DNA of 38,737 bases from Verrucomicrobiota bacterium (GTDB lineage Bacteria > Verrucomicrobiota > Verrucomicrobiia > Opitutales > Opitutaceae), in contig JACTNC010000049.1 in NCBI GenBank assembly GCA_014584295.1, forward strand, positions 1 to 38,737, read 5' to 3'. The position numbers and the translations under genes were made by a program. Each line of letters begins with the position of its first letter. Position 1 is the stretch's first letter. Below, piece after piece: positions 6,452 to 15,670 of this stretch. Under the pieces are notes generated by a model, which saw only the letters and a program-made list of their open reading frames with translations, did no database searches and was not told the DNA's origin.

Positions 6452-8815
6452 TCAGTCGATTCCCCCCCCGGGCACCTCCTGCGGACCCGCGCTCGGAGAT
6501 ATCGTAACGATCACATATTTGCTCGTGGGGGTGTTGCTGACCTCCGCAGTGCTGTCGATCGGCACAAGTACATTGGCCTCAGGGAAATACGTTGCTACAC
6601 ATCCTCGAGGGATCGCGTACGGCGCCACCATGAAAGCCCGGGCCCACCGCGTCTGGCCGCCAAAATGGTTCGCAAGGTCAACCCACTGACCCGCCGTCAA
6701 TCCCGCCTCCGTGATGTCGTCTTCTTGCATGAAGACCACCCGTCGTCCGCCAAAAACGCCGCGATAACGGTCATCAAGACCATAGACGGTTGTGTTGAAC
6801 TGATCGTGCGTACGAATCGTCATCATCACGTATTCGCCCTTCCGCCGCGCATCCTGTCGAATCGGGGCAACCGTGAAGCGGGCCTTCCCGGTCGCGGTCC
6901 GCCACTCGCGCCGGTCGCGTGGAGCATTTGGAAGATAGAACACACCCTGCCGGATGCGTTCGTTGAAGTTCTCGAAACCCGGCACGACATTCGCGATGCG
7001 ATCGCGAATCAGATCGTAGTTGGCCACAAGGTCCGCCCAGGGAACCGTCGTGCGCTCGCCGAGCACCGCCTCGGCAAGGCGCGCGACAATCGCGGGTTCG
7101 CTGAGCAAATCGCGCGACGCCGGGTCAGCATGCCCGCGCGAGGAACTGATGATGCCCATCGAATCCTCCACGGTCACAAACTGTTCGCCGGTTGCCTGAC
7201 GATCCCGCTCGCTCCTTCCCAGGCAGGGCAGGATCAGGGCGGTCCGACCCGTGACCAGGTGCGCGCGGTTGAGCTTCGTGGAAACGTGCGCGGTCAGTGA
7301 GCACCGTCGCAAAGCCTCCCCGGTGAACTCGGTATCCGGCGTCGCCGACAGAAAGTTTCCCCCAAGTCCGAAGAAAACCGAAACCTCCCCCCGGTGCATG
7401 GCGCGAATCGTATCCACTGTGTCATGACCGTGCTTTCTGGGCGACGAGAAACGGAACTCGCGATCCAGGCGATCCAGCCACGCGTCAGGCATCTTCTCAA
7501 AAATCCCCATCGTGCGATCGCCCTGCACATTCGAATGTCCGCGAACCGGGCAGACACCCGCGCCTGGCCGACCGATGCTGCCGCGCAACAGCAGGAAGTT
7601 GACGATCTGCTGGATTGTCGCCACCGCCTGGGGCTGCTGCGTGAGGCCCATCGCCCAGCAGCAGATCGTTGCCCTGGATCTCGCAGCGAGCAGGGTCACG
7701 CGCTCGATCTCTTCCTGCTTCACCCCCGCGACATCTACGATCGACTGCCAGGACGTCGTTCTCAGATCGGAGATGAGGGCCTCAAATCCGTCTGTGTGTT
7801 CCCGGATGAACGCATGATCGAGCACGGTGCCCGGGGTCGCGTCCTCGAGTTCGAGCATGCCCTTCATCAATCCCTTGAACAGCGCCAGATCTCCGGCGAT
7901 GCGCACCTGCAGCCAGTGATCGCTCAACGGCGTGCCCGACTGGGTCAGTAGCTTCAGGGCCTTGACCGGATTGAGAAGGTCCTGGGGATTCTTGAATCGA
8001 AAGTTTCCGATCTCAGGTAACGGATTTATGGATACAAGCACGGCACCCGCCCGCTTCGCATCGGCGAGGGTCGAAAGCATGCGCGGGTGATTCGTCCCGG
8101 GATTCTGCCCGACGATGAGAATGAGCTCGGCCTTGGCAAAATCATCCATTGTGACCGTGCCCTTGCCGATCCCGATCGTCGCATTCAGGGCGGCGCCGCT
8201 GCTCTCATGGCACATGTTCGAGCAATCGGGCAGGTTGTTCGTGCCAAACTGTCGGGCAAAAAGCTGATAGAGGAATGCCGCCTCATTGCTCGTGCGACCC
8301 GAGGTGTAGAAGGCCGCCGCATCCGGAGTTGGCAGCGCGCGCAGTTCCTTCGCGATGATCTCGAACGTGTCCTCCCAAGACAGCGACTCATAGTGCGTTG
8401 CACCTGGACGCAGGATCATGGGCTCGGTCAGGCGCCCCTGCCTGTTCAGCCAATAGTCGCTCCGCTTGAGGAGGTTGGCGACCGAATGACGCGCAAAGAA
8501 ATTCCGGTCGACGCGCCCCGTCATCGCTTCATCCGCGACCGCCTTGGCACCATTCTCACAGAATTCAAAGGTGTGGCGATCCGTATCGGGATTGGGCCAG
8601 GCGCAGGATTGGCAGTCGAAGCCGTCAAGCTGGTTGACTCTCAGGAGCGCCTTTGTCCCCGCCCACACCCCTGCCCTGCCCAACGCGTATTCGCCCGTCT
8701 TGATGACCGCCTTCACACCGGCCGCCGACTTTGATCCGGCTCGGAGATGAGGCGGGGTCGTTTCCAAGGGAGGTTGCGACGAAGGCGTCGGCGCTTCGGG
8801 ACGTGGCGAGGGCAT
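6452..8815 (-). CDS. FdhF/YdeP-type molybdopterin oxidoreductase
   Basis: A 787-residue catalytic subunit of the DMSO-reductase superfamily, FdhF/YdeP branch. Near the N-terminus is DCQSCAWPNP with a further Cys in FEFCENG (about C68, C71, C86), a reduced iron-sulfur motif. The segment NLPDCSNMCHESSGAAL aligns with the selenocysteine region of formate dehydrogenase H, placing Cys202 as a candidate metal ligand. Pterin-binding segments include IVGQNPGTNHPRM, PVRGHSNVQGDRTMG and the C-terminal IRTHDQFNTTVYGLDDRYRG. There is no signal peptide, so it is cytoplasmic. Neither an fdhD-like chaperone nor an electron-transfer partner is adjacent. E. coli YdeP is linked to acid resistance; the substrate here is unknown. 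Confidence 0.9.
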   Translation of the reverse strand: MPSPRPEAPTPSSQPPLETTPPHLRAGSKSAAGVKAVIKTGEYALGRAGVWAGTKALLRVNQLDGFDCQSCAWPNPDTDRHTFEFCENGAKAVADEAMTGRVDRNFFARHSVANLLKRSDYWLNRQGRLTEPMILRPGATHYESLSWEDTFEIIAKELRALPTPDAAAFYTSGRTSNEAAFLYQLFARQFGTNNLPDCSNMCHESSGAALNATIGIGKGTVTMDDFAKAELILIVGQNPGTNHPRMLSTLADAKRAGAVLVSINPLPEIGNFRFKNPQDLLNPVKALKLLTQSGTPLSDHWLQVRIAGDLALFKGLMKGMLELEDATPGTVLDHAFIREHTDGFEALISDLRTTSWQSIVDVAGVKQEEIERVTLLAARSRATICCWAMGLTQQPQAVATIQQIVNFLLLRGSIGRPGAGVCPVRGHSNVQGDRTMGIFEKMPDAWLDRLDREFRFSSPRKHGHDTVDTIRAMHRGEVSVFFGLGGNFLSATPDTEFTGEALRRCSLTAHVSTKLNRAHLVTGRTALILPCLGRSERDRQATGEQFVTVEDSMGIISSSRGHADPASRDLLSEPAIVARLAEAVLGERTTVPWADLVANYDLIRDRIANVVPGFENFNERIRQGVFYLPNAPRDRREWRTATGKARFTVAPIRQDARRKGEYVMMTIRTHDQFNTTVYGLDDRYRGVFGGRRVVFMQEDDITEAGLTAGQWVDLANHFGGQTRWARAFMVAPYAIPRGCVATYFPEANVLVPIDSTAEVSNTPTSKYVIVTISPSAGPQEVPGGGID

Positions 8816-9025
8816 TTCCCGGAGCGTACGGTTCGGAGCAATAAACTCAAACCCAAGCCGTCAAGGGGTGTTCTGAAATTTGGACGCCTTTTCACTTTAC
8901 ACGACAAACGCAACCGTGGCGTCTCCATGACGAACCGCAGATAAATGCCGCGACAAGGACTTTGCCTCCGCATAATCCCGCCGATTTTGGGTGACCCTCG
9001 GCCCGGCATCAGACTGAAATCGGTC

Positions 9026-9460
9026 ATGCGCATCGCAGTGATTGCCGATACCCATGACCGTTATCCCTCCGGCCTGCCCGCCATGCTTCAATCGGCGGAC
9101 GAGATCTGGCATCTGGGCGACGTCTGCGATCCGGAGACTCTCATCGAATTCGAGCAACTCGGAATTCCTCTTCACATTGTCCGCGGAAACAATGACTCCC
9201 ATCCTTGGCCGCTGGAGCTCACGCTCGTCCGGGAAAACCTGAAATTCCATCTCGTCCATATCCCTCCGCAACGCGCACCCGCGGGTGTCCAGTTCCTCTT
9301 GCACGGCCACACGCATGTCCCGCGAGATGAAATCAGTTTTTCCCGAGTGCGATGGCTCAATCCAGGCTGCATCAGTTTTCCGCGGGCGGAGGTCTGCAGC
9401 TTTGCATGGCTCACACTTGAAAAAAGCATGCTTAAGCGTTGGGAATGGGTCACACTCTGA
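9026..9460 (+). CDS. YfcE/MJ0936-type metallophosphoesterase
   Basis: A 144-residue calcineurin-like phosphoesterase. The metal-binding motifs appear in order: DTH near residue 8, HLGDVCD, GNND, a later VHI histidine and GHTH. The length and compact layout fit the small YfcE/MJ0936 group of phosphodiesterases. The ATG at 9026 opens directly into the first beta strand (MRIAVIADTH); an upstream ATG at 8945 in the same frame would add 27 residues unlike the family. The next gene begins 8 bp after the stop, so the two are probably co-transcribed. The substrate is not known. Confidence 0.88.
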   Translation: MRIAVIADTHDRYPSGLPAMLQSADEIWHLGDVCDPETLIEFEQLGIPLHIVRGNNDSHPWPLELTLVRENLKFHLVHIPPQRAPAGVQFLLHGHTHVPRDEISFSRVRWLNPGCISFPRAEVCSFAWLTLEKSMLKRWEWVTL

Positions 9461-9468
9461 ATCTGGCC

Positions 9469-10248
9469 ATGCCCGGCGAACGCCAAACGGATCTTTTTGA
9501 TCTTCTACGCCCCTCCGAAAGCGAGGCGCAGGCGGCTGCACCCCCTTCGCCATCGACACCCGCAAGGCAGCCCGAGGCAATCGCACCCGAGGTCATTTTC
9601 AAACGCAGCCTGCGCGCCGATCACTACCGATTGACGCTACGGCGCGACGGCGTTCCCCAAGTGACGATTCCCGCACGCGGCAGCGAACGCGAGGCACGAC
9701 GTTTTCTGGATTCCCATCGCGGGTGGCTCGAACGCGCACAACAACGCCAACGCCGCCGCCCACAGCCTGCCGAGGTGTGGGTACCTGGCACCCACATCCT
9801 GTGGCGAGGTGTGATGACCCCGCTCCGCGTCGCCGTAACCGGAGAAAAGCCGGCGGTATGCCTGGACGCCGATGTCTTCCGCATTCCCCACCTCAACGGC
9901 AACCTTCGCCCCACACTCGAATCCCACTTCATTCGCATTGCCAGGATCGAATTGCCCGCCCGCACCTGGGAGCTGTCCGCCCTGTGCGGAGTCGAAATCA
10001 AGGAGGTCGGCGTGCGCAACCAGCGTTCGCGCTGGGGATCGTGCAGTTCAGCGGGAGTGATCTCGCTCAATTGGAGACTCGTGCAGACTCCGGATCTTGT
10101 GCGCGACTACATCATTCATCACGAGTTGATGCACGTTCGAGAAATGAACCACTCGGCCCGCTTCTGGGCCCGTGTCGAGGAAGTGTGCCCGTCCTGGCGC
10201 GAAGCCGAGGCCTGGATCAAGCGCAACGGCTCACTGGTCGGGCTATGA
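9469..10248 (+). CDS. YgjP-type (DUF45) zinc metallopeptidase
   Basis: A roughly 259-residue protein with an N-terminal beta-rich region (YRLTLRRDGVPQVTIPARG) and a C-terminal gluzincin-like core. The zinc motif is HHELMHVREMNHSARFW, that is HELMH plus a third ligand histidine. The preceding RSRWGSCSSAGVISLNWRL segment is characteristic of the YgjP/SprT-like group. It is probably cytoplasmic, as no signal peptide is seen. The ATG at 9469 avoids overlapping the previous stop; ATGs at 9439 and 9445 are possible. It ends one nucleotide before the stop of the convergent esterase gene, leaving no room for a conventional terminator. Confidence 0.87.
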   Translation: MPGERQTDLFDLLRPSESEAQAAAPPSPSTPARQPEAIAPEVIFKRSLRADHYRLTLRRDGVPQVTIPARGSEREARRFLDSHRGWLERAQQRQRRRPQPAEVWVPGTHILWRGVMTPLRVAVTGEKPAVCLDADVFRIPHLNGNLRPTLESHFIRIARIELPARTWELSALCGVEIKEVGVRNQRSRWGSCSSAGVISLNWRLVQTPDLVRDYIIHHELMHVREMNHSARFWARVEEVCPSWREAEAWIKRNGSLVGL

Positions 10249-10249
10249 C

Positions 10250-11743
10250 TCACCAGTCATCGCTTCGAAACGGCACCGCGGGGAGCCCGGCTCCGTTGTA
10301 GAGATTCGCAATCGGGGAACTGCTCCAGGCGTACCGGACTTCGATCGGCTCCTTCACATCCTTCGACGACACAAACACCGTATCGCCGTCGATCTCCGCC
10401 TGGGCCGGCCAGAAGACCTTGTCCCGACCCGCGAGTTCGAAGGACTGAAGCGGGCGGTCGCGCGCGATGAGGCCCGTGACGGCGTGACTGAAGTGTACGC
10501 GGATGCCGTTCTTCTCGCGCTCCGCCGATTGAAACATCGGCCCGGAGTCATCGCCGGGAATGCCATACACCCTGGCTTTCGCGATCAGCGCGAGCCGTCG
10601 CGCCACTTCCTGTTTATTTCGCGGGTGGATGTCATCGGGATTGCCGATGTCGATCGCGAGGGCCTGTCCCGTCTCCGGCAGCGACAGCGTTTGGGTCTGA
10701 GCCTCGCGCAGGAGCGCCCAGTCGTTGGGTGTCTTGAAGTTCGCCAACTGCACCCAGTAGAACGGAAAATCCCCCTGGCCAAAATGGGCGCGCCAGTACG
10801 TGATCATCGCCGCGAAGAGCTTGTGATACTCCGTGGGCCGCGACCCGTTGTTTTCACCCTGATACCAGAGAACACCCCGAATTGAATACGGCAGCACGGG
10901 ATTGATCATGGCGTTGAACAGCCCCGATGGCAGGTCGCGGCTCTCAGGATCACGGGGCAACGGCGGCCTGGTCTTGCTGAAAGGTTTGCCCGCGGCTTTC
11001 GCGGCAGCCTGCTCCTCGGTCCATGCCGCCAGTTCCTTCTCATAGGCCGCCTTCTTCTCCGGATAGGCCTCCATCGCGTCCTTCCAACGCTTGAACACGG
11101 TCTCAAACGCGGGATCGCTCGCGAGCGCCGCCGGACTCATCCACGCCTCAACCGGCGTCCCTCCCCAACTGCTGTGAATGATGCCAATCGGCACACCGAG
11201 TTTGCGATGCAGGTCGCGCGCATAGAAATAACCGACCGCCGTGAAATTCCCCGCGGTGGTCGGGCTCGAGGGATGCCATGAGCCATTGAGCATATCCGTG
11301 GGGGCCTTGGAGACCGCCTTCTCAACCGTGAACACGCGGATCTGCGGGATTTCCGCCGAAGCAATCTCCTCCTTCGCGTGGTCCGAATTCTTGACAACCC
11401 ACGCCATGTTGGACTGCCCCGAACACAGCCACACTTCGCCGACGAGGATATTCTTCACGCTCAGCCGGTTGTTTCCGGAAACGATCATCTCCGCCGGTTC
11501 GCCCTGCGTCGCCAGCGGATCAAGGTAGATGATCCAGCGCCCATCGGCGGGCGTGTTCGTGGACACTTCCTGTCCCGCAAACGCGACTGTCACCCTCTCC
11601 CCCGGATCAGCCCTCCCCCAGATCGGAACCGGACGATCCCGCTGGAAAACGAGATTGTCCTGAAACAGTCCCGCAAGCGTCACATCCGCATGGACGGCAG
11701 TCGCGGAACAGGCGGCCAACAGACTCAAAACGATCGCGCGCAT
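10250..11743 (-). CDS. Sialate O-acetylesterase-type SGNH hydrolase, secreted
   Basis: A 497-residue exported esterase. A signal peptide (MRAIVLSLLAACSATAVHA) precedes an N-terminal beta domain (LFQDNLVFQRDRPVPIWG). The catalytic blocks are CSGQSNMAW (nucleophile serine), SSWGGTPVEAW, VLWYQGENNG and DIHPRNK (Asp/His). The family removes O-acetyl groups from sialic acids or plant polysaccharides and is common in polysaccharide-degrading Verrucomicrobiota and Bacteroidota. The ATG at 11743 has GAGAGG about 5 nt upstream. A Lys/Glu/Ala-rich insert lies near residues 225-265. The gene stands alone, and the glycan substrate cannot be told from sequence. Confidence 0.9.
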   Translation of the reverse strand: MRAIVLSLLAACSATAVHADVTLAGLFQDNLVFQRDRPVPIWGRADPGERVTVAFAGQEVSTNTPADGRWIIYLDPLATQGEPAEMIVSGNNRLSVKNILVGEVWLCSGQSNMAWVVKNSDHAKEEIASAEIPQIRVFTVEKAVSKAPTDMLNGSWHPSSPTTAGNFTAVGYFYARDLHRKLGVPIGIIHSSWGGTPVEAWMSPAALASDPAFETVFKRWKDAMEAYPEKKAAYEKELAAWTEEQAAAKAAGKPFSKTRPPLPRDPESRDLPSGLFNAMINPVLPYSIRGVLWYQGENNGSRPTEYHKLFAAMITYWRAHFGQGDFPFYWVQLANFKTPNDWALLREAQTQTLSLPETGQALAIDIGNPDDIHPRNKQEVARRLALIAKARVYGIPGDDSGPMFQSAEREKNGIRVHFSHAVTGLIARDRPLQSFELAGRDKVFWPAQAEIDGDTVFVSSKDVKEPIEVRYAWSSSPIANLYNGAGLPAVPFRSDDW

Positions 11744-11881
11744 GGTGCCTCTCTGGTGCCAAAGTCGCGCCAACAGCTCAATCCGATTCGATCCGAACAA
11801 CAGCCCTCCTGCGCCACGGCATGCCCCTACCCACGCAAATTTCACTCGCCTCCGCAAATCCCCGCTGACTCATTGCCGCCC

Positions 11882-12724
11882 ATGCCCGCACTTGCTGATC
11901 AAGTGATCCTTGTCACCGGCGCATCCTCCGGGATCGGGGAAGCGACCGCCAGGCGGCTCGCACACGGCGGTGCACGCCTGGTGCTCACGGCCCGGCGCGC
12001 GGATCGGCTTAAATCGATCGCCCGGGACTTGGATCCTGAGGGGAAACGGATCCTTGTTGTCGCCGCGGACATCACCCTCACCGCGGACCGCGACCGCTTG
12101 ATCAACGAGTCGCTCGCCCATTTCGGTTGCATCAACGGACTCGTCAACAATGCCGGCTACGGCCAGCGCGGACCGCTCGAGCGCGTGGCAGTCGACGCGA
12201 TTCGCAGGAATTTCGAGGTCAATGTCTTTTCCCTGATCGCCCTCACCCAACTCGTCATCCCGCACCTGCGTGCGCAGGGGCACGGGCGGATCATCAATAT
12301 CGGATCCGTCGCCGGCCGCATCGCGCGACCGCTTTCCTCGGTGTACGACTCCACCAAACACGCGCTTGAGGCATTGACGGACGGACTCCGTGGCGAGCTT
12401 CTGCCTTTCGGCATCGATGTGGTGATGATCCGCCCTGGCTACATCGCCTCTGAGTTCGCTGAAGCCGCCAACGCAGCGTCAGCAGACGCCTTGGACGACC
12501 CAGGACCCTACGCCCCCTACGTGGAGGCCTACAGAAAGGGCTACAGCCGCAAGCGCCGCTTCGCCCGTCCGCCCGATTCCATCGCCCGCCTGGTCGAGCG
12601 AGCGCTCACGGCGGCTCGCCCGTCCACCCACTACTCAGGCCCCGCCCACGCCAGGGTCTTCCTCTTTCTTCGCTGGCTTCTGCCTGCCCGATGGTTCGAC
12701 CGGTTTGTCCGACTCAAGCGCTGA
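11882..12724 (+). CDS. Short-chain dehydrogenase/reductase
   Basis: A 280-residue classical SDR. The cofactor motif TGASSGIG is near residues 11-18, NNAG near 90, the catalytic serine in NIGSVAG, and YDSTK supplies the Tyr and Lys. A C-terminal extension with a hydrophobic, Arg-rich end (ARVFLFLRWLLPARWFDRFVRL) resembles membrane-associated SDRs acting on lipids or retinol-like substrates. The last 90 bp overlap the 3' end of uvrC on the opposite strand, so the tails of both proteins are encoded by the same DNA. The ATG at 11882 opens directly into the first strand. Substrate unknown. Confidence 0.9.
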   Translation: MPALADQVILVTGASSGIGEATARRLAHGGARLVLTARRADRLKSIARDLDPEGKRILVVAADITLTADRDRLINESLAHFGCINGLVNNAGYGQRGPLERVAVDAIRRNFEVNVFSLIALTQLVIPHLRAQGHGRIINIGSVAGRIARPLSSVYDSTKHALEALTDGLRGELLPFGIDVVMIRPGYIASEFAEAANAASADALDDPGPYAPYVEAYRKGYSRKRRFARPPDSIARLVERALTAARPSTHYSGPAHARVFLFLRWLLPARWFDRFVRLKR

Positions 12725-14293
12725 CGCCTTGGTCCGCTCGCTCGCCGAGGGAGAATCTGCGTCCTCTGCCGCGATGCCTTCCGCGCTCGCGTTTTCCGGA
12801 GCGGGTGCGCGGCGATGGAGAAATTCATAAAGCTCGATTGCGAGCTTCGGTCCAAATCCGGGGACCTCACGGATTTCCGCCGCGCTGGCCGCACGCAGCC
12901 GATCGTAGTCGCCGAAATGCTCGAACAGCGCCGCGCGACGCACCTCACCGAGTCCGGCAAAATCATCGAGTCGGCTCTCGCGCAGTTTCCTTGATCGCAA
13001 ATCCGCGTTGTAGGTATTCGCGAAACGATGTGCCTCATCGCGCACGCGCTGGAGCAGATTCAGCGCAGGCGAGTTGAGCGCCAGATTCAGCGGTGCGCGC
13101 CCGTCAGGAAAAATGATCGTCTCATGTTTTTTGGCGAGGCCGATCAGGGCCGGCGGTTCGAGATCCAAGGCCAGAAACGCCTTCAGAGCGGCACCAATCT
13201 GCCCGAGGCCGCCGTCGATCACCACCAGATCGGGCATCGGTTTGGATTCGTTCCTCAGCCGCCGGTACCTGCGCCCGACCACCTCCTCCATCGCGCGGAA
13301 ATCATCGTTGCCGATGAAGCTCTTGATCTGGAAACGGCGGTAGTTGTTCTTGTCGGGCCTGCCGTCGGCGAAATGCACCATCGAGGCGACCACGTACGTC
13401 CCGGATATGTGCGAGATGTCGAAGCACTCGATGGTGCGCGGCGGAGCGCGCAGACCCAGCACCTCGCCCAGGGACGCCAGAGCCGCGGCATCCGTCGACA
13501 CGAGCGGATGGTCGCGCTCGAATTTGCGCGTTTTCTCAAGGGTCTTTTCCAGGGCAAAAACCACGTCGCGCAGTTCTGCGGCCTTCTCAAACTCCTGCCG
13601 TGCAGCGGCACCGTTCATTTCTGCGCGCAATGACTCGAGCCACTCGCGTGACTTGCCATCGAGAAACACACAGGCGTCCTCCACCCGGCGTCGGTACTCC
13701 TCCGCTGTCGTGACATTCTGAAAGCCATAGAGCTCCTGCCGCACGTCGTCGTAGAGCTGCCAGGTCCCATCCGGCAGCTTCCTGGGCGTGGCATCCCCCA
13801 GCATCACACCGAACTGCCGCCGCATCTGGGCAAGGGTCTTCCTTAGCAGACCCGAGTGCGCGAACGGTCCGAAGTACCGCGAGCGGTCGTCCTTCCGGAT
13901 GCGCGTCAGGCGGATCCTAGGCACCTCCTCGGACATGTCCACGCGCACGAGAAGGAAGCGCTTGTCGTCCGTGAAGTCCGTGTTGTAGCGGGGCCGCCAT
14001 TGTTTGATCAACCGCCCTTCGAGCAGCAGCGCTTCCGGCTCCGACTTCACCTCGAGCGTTTCAAAATCCGCAATCGTTTCAATCAACGCACGGATCTTCG
14101 GATGTGCAGCCATCGATCGCGACGGGGTGAAATAGGAGGAAACCCGCTTTTTCAGACTTTTGGCTTTTCCAACGTAGATGATCCGCCCCAGCCGATCCTT
14201 CATCAGGTAAACGCCCGGTCGATCCGGCAAATGCCTCACCTTTTCCTTCAGGGAAGGCGGTGATTCATGCTTATCCTTTTCGCTGGCTCGCAT
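12635..14293 (-). CDS. uvrC: Excinuclease ABC subunit C, cysteine-poor form
   Basis: A 552-residue UvrC, somewhat shorter than the usual 600 or so. Domains in order: GIY-YIG nuclease (GVYLMKDRLGRIIYVGKAKS, residues 27-110), a UVR motif (ARQEFEKAAELRD, near 240), an RNase H-like second nuclease (ECFDISHISGT, DLVVIDGGLGQ, RDEAHRFAN) and a paired HhH domain (FAGLGEVRRAALFEHFG, VPGFGPKLA). It makes the dual incisions of nucleotide excision repair with UvrB. The region at about 165-200 that normally holds four clustered cysteines has none. The final 50 or so residues are low-complexity (Ala, Glu, Ser, Lys) and overlap the SDR gene. The start is divergent from cinA. Confidence 0.95.
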   Translation of the reverse strand: MRASEKDKHESPPSLKEKVRHLPDRPGVYLMKDRLGRIIYVGKAKSLKKRVSSYFTPSRSMAAHPKIRALIETIADFETLEVKSEPEALLLEGRLIKQWRPRYNTDFTDDKRFLLVRVDMSEEVPRIRLTRIRKDDRSRYFGPFAHSGLLRKTLAQMRRQFGVMLGDATPRKLPDGTWQLYDDVRQELYGFQNVTTAEEYRRRVEDACVFLDGKSREWLESLRAEMNGAAARQEFEKAAELRDVVFALEKTLEKTRKFERDHPLVSTDAAALASLGEVLGLRAPPRTIECFDISHISGTYVVASMVHFADGRPDKNNYRRFQIKSFIGNDDFRAMEEVVGRRYRRLRNESKPMPDLVVIDGGLGQIGAALKAFLALDLEPPALIGLAKKHETIIFPDGRAPLNLALNSPALNLLQRVRDEAHRFANTYNADLRSRKLRESRLDDFAGLGEVRRAALFEHFGDYDRLRAASAAEIREVPGFGPKLAIELYEFLHRRAPAPENASAEGIAAEDADSPSASERTKASALESDKPVEPSGRQKPAKKEEDPGVGGA

Positions 14294-14353
14294 TTTTCCG
14301 GTCTTGGCTTACGTTCCCGCCTCGCTGGTTGCGAATCATCTCTCACTGACCTT

Positions 14354-15670
14354 GTGATTTCTCCCAATTCTCCGCGTCATATTGAACTCCTCACCCTGGG
14401 CGATGAGTTGCTGCTCGGTCTGACGACCAACAGCCACCTCACGTTCATCGGTGCGCAACTCGGCCGCCACGGCATGATGCTGGCCCGGAATGTCACGGTG
14501 ACAGACGAAGCCGACGCCATTGCGCGACAGTTTCGCGAAAGCTGGGCGGCCGCCGACGTGGTCATCACCACGGGCGGGCTCGGGCCGACCTGCGATGACC
14601 GCACCCGCGAGGTCATCGCCGAGGTGCTGGGCCAACCCCTGGTCTTCGACCCGGCGATAGAAGCTGCGATCGCGGGAAGGTTTTCCCAGCTCGGACGTCC
14701 GATGACGCCCAACAATCTCAAGCAGGCCTATCGTTTCGCGAACGGCAGCGTGCTGCCCAATGCCAACGGCACCGCTCCCGGGCTCTGGGTGGAGCAGGAC
14801 GGCAAGGTACTCTGCATGCTGCCGGGTCCGCCCAATGAACTGCAGCCCATGTTCGTGGAGCAGGTCCTCCCGCGACTCGCCGCGCTTGGATACGTTCGCG
14901 ATCATGAGGCCTACATTCAATTGCGCACGGCGGGGATCGGCGAGAGTTCCCTCGAGACCCGCCTGCAGCCGGTCTTCGACCGCTTGGGGGAAGCCCTCAC
15001 GGTCGCGTTCTGCGCGCACCAGGGACACGTCGACTGCCGGCTCAGTGCAAACGGTAATGGACTTTCGGATACACAGCTTCAGGAGATCGCCGCCGAGTGC
15101 GCCTCCCTGCTGGGCGACGACTTCGTTTGCTACGGCAATGAACCCCTCGCGCGCATCTGTGCCGACCACCTGCGCGCGCAGGATCTCACGATCGCAGTCG
15201 CAGAAGCCGCCACGGGTGGCCTGCTCGCAAACGCATTCACCGAGTTGCACGGAGCCTGCAAGTTTTTTGCCGGCGGATGCGTATGCTACTCCAACGAATC
15301 GCGAATGCAGCTCCTAGACGTACCCGAGGAAATCCTCTCCCAACACGGCGCGGTTTCCGCCGAAAGCGCCGTGGCCATGGCAACCGGCGCCGCAGAGCGG
15401 CTCGGTGCCGACTACGCGCTTGCGGTCACTGGCTTCGCGAGTCCTACATGCGGGCACGAAGCCAATCCGATCGGGACTATTTTCATGTCGCTCTATTCAC
15501 CGCACGGTGTGTGGAGCCGAAAACTTTCTTATCCGGGTCCCCGCGCAACGATCAAGGTCCGCGCAGTCAATGCCGCTTTGGACTGGCTACGGAGGGAGCT
15601 GCATCAATCACGCACTACGGTTCGACCAGCAGCAGCTGCGGCCTCGGCCATCTCCCGAGCTCACGGATAG
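14354..15670 (+). CDS. cinA: CinA family protein with altered deamidase domain
   Basis: About 438 residues. The N-terminal molybdopterin-binding-like domain (COG1058) is canonical: LTLGDELLLG, TTGGLGPTCDDRTREV and NGTAPGLWVEQDGKVLCMLPG. The C-terminal PncC-like domain, normally an NMN deamidase, is recognisable (ATGGLLANAFTE, CYSNESRMQLL, GAVSAESAVAMATGAAERLGADYALAVTG). However, the usual AES(C/L)TGG is AEAATGG, the YSNEAK lysine is arginine, and TGIAGP is TGFASP. That half is probably inactive for deamidation, while the N-terminal pyrophosphatase half may still work. I chose GTG at 14354; an ATG at 14267 would overlap the divergent uvrC start by 27 bp. Confidence 0.92.
   Translation: MISPNSPRHIELLTLGDELLLGLTTNSHLTFIGAQLGRHGMMLARNVTVTDEADAIARQFRESWAAADVVITTGGLGPTCDDRTREVIAEVLGQPLVFDPAIEAAIAGRFSQLGRPMTPNNLKQAYRFANGSVLPNANGTAPGLWVEQDGKVLCMLPGPPNELQPMFVEQVLPRLAALGYVRDHEAYIQLRTAGIGESSLETRLQPVFDRLGEALTVAFCAHQGHVDCRLSANGNGLSDTQLQEIAAECASLLGDDFVCYGNEPLARICADHLRAQDLTIAVAEAATGGLLANAFTELHGACKFFAGGCVCYSNESRMQLLDVPEEILSQHGAVSAESAVAMATGAAERLGADYALAVTGFASPTCGHEANPIGTIFMSLYSPHGVWSRKLSYPGPRATIKVRAVNAALDWLRRELHQSRTTVRPAAAAASAISRAHG

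Noticed and set aside
6422..7300. Plus-strand open frame opposite the FdhF/YdeP gene
   Set aside because: It overlaps the conserved C-terminal half of the oxidoreductase and has no recognisable domain.
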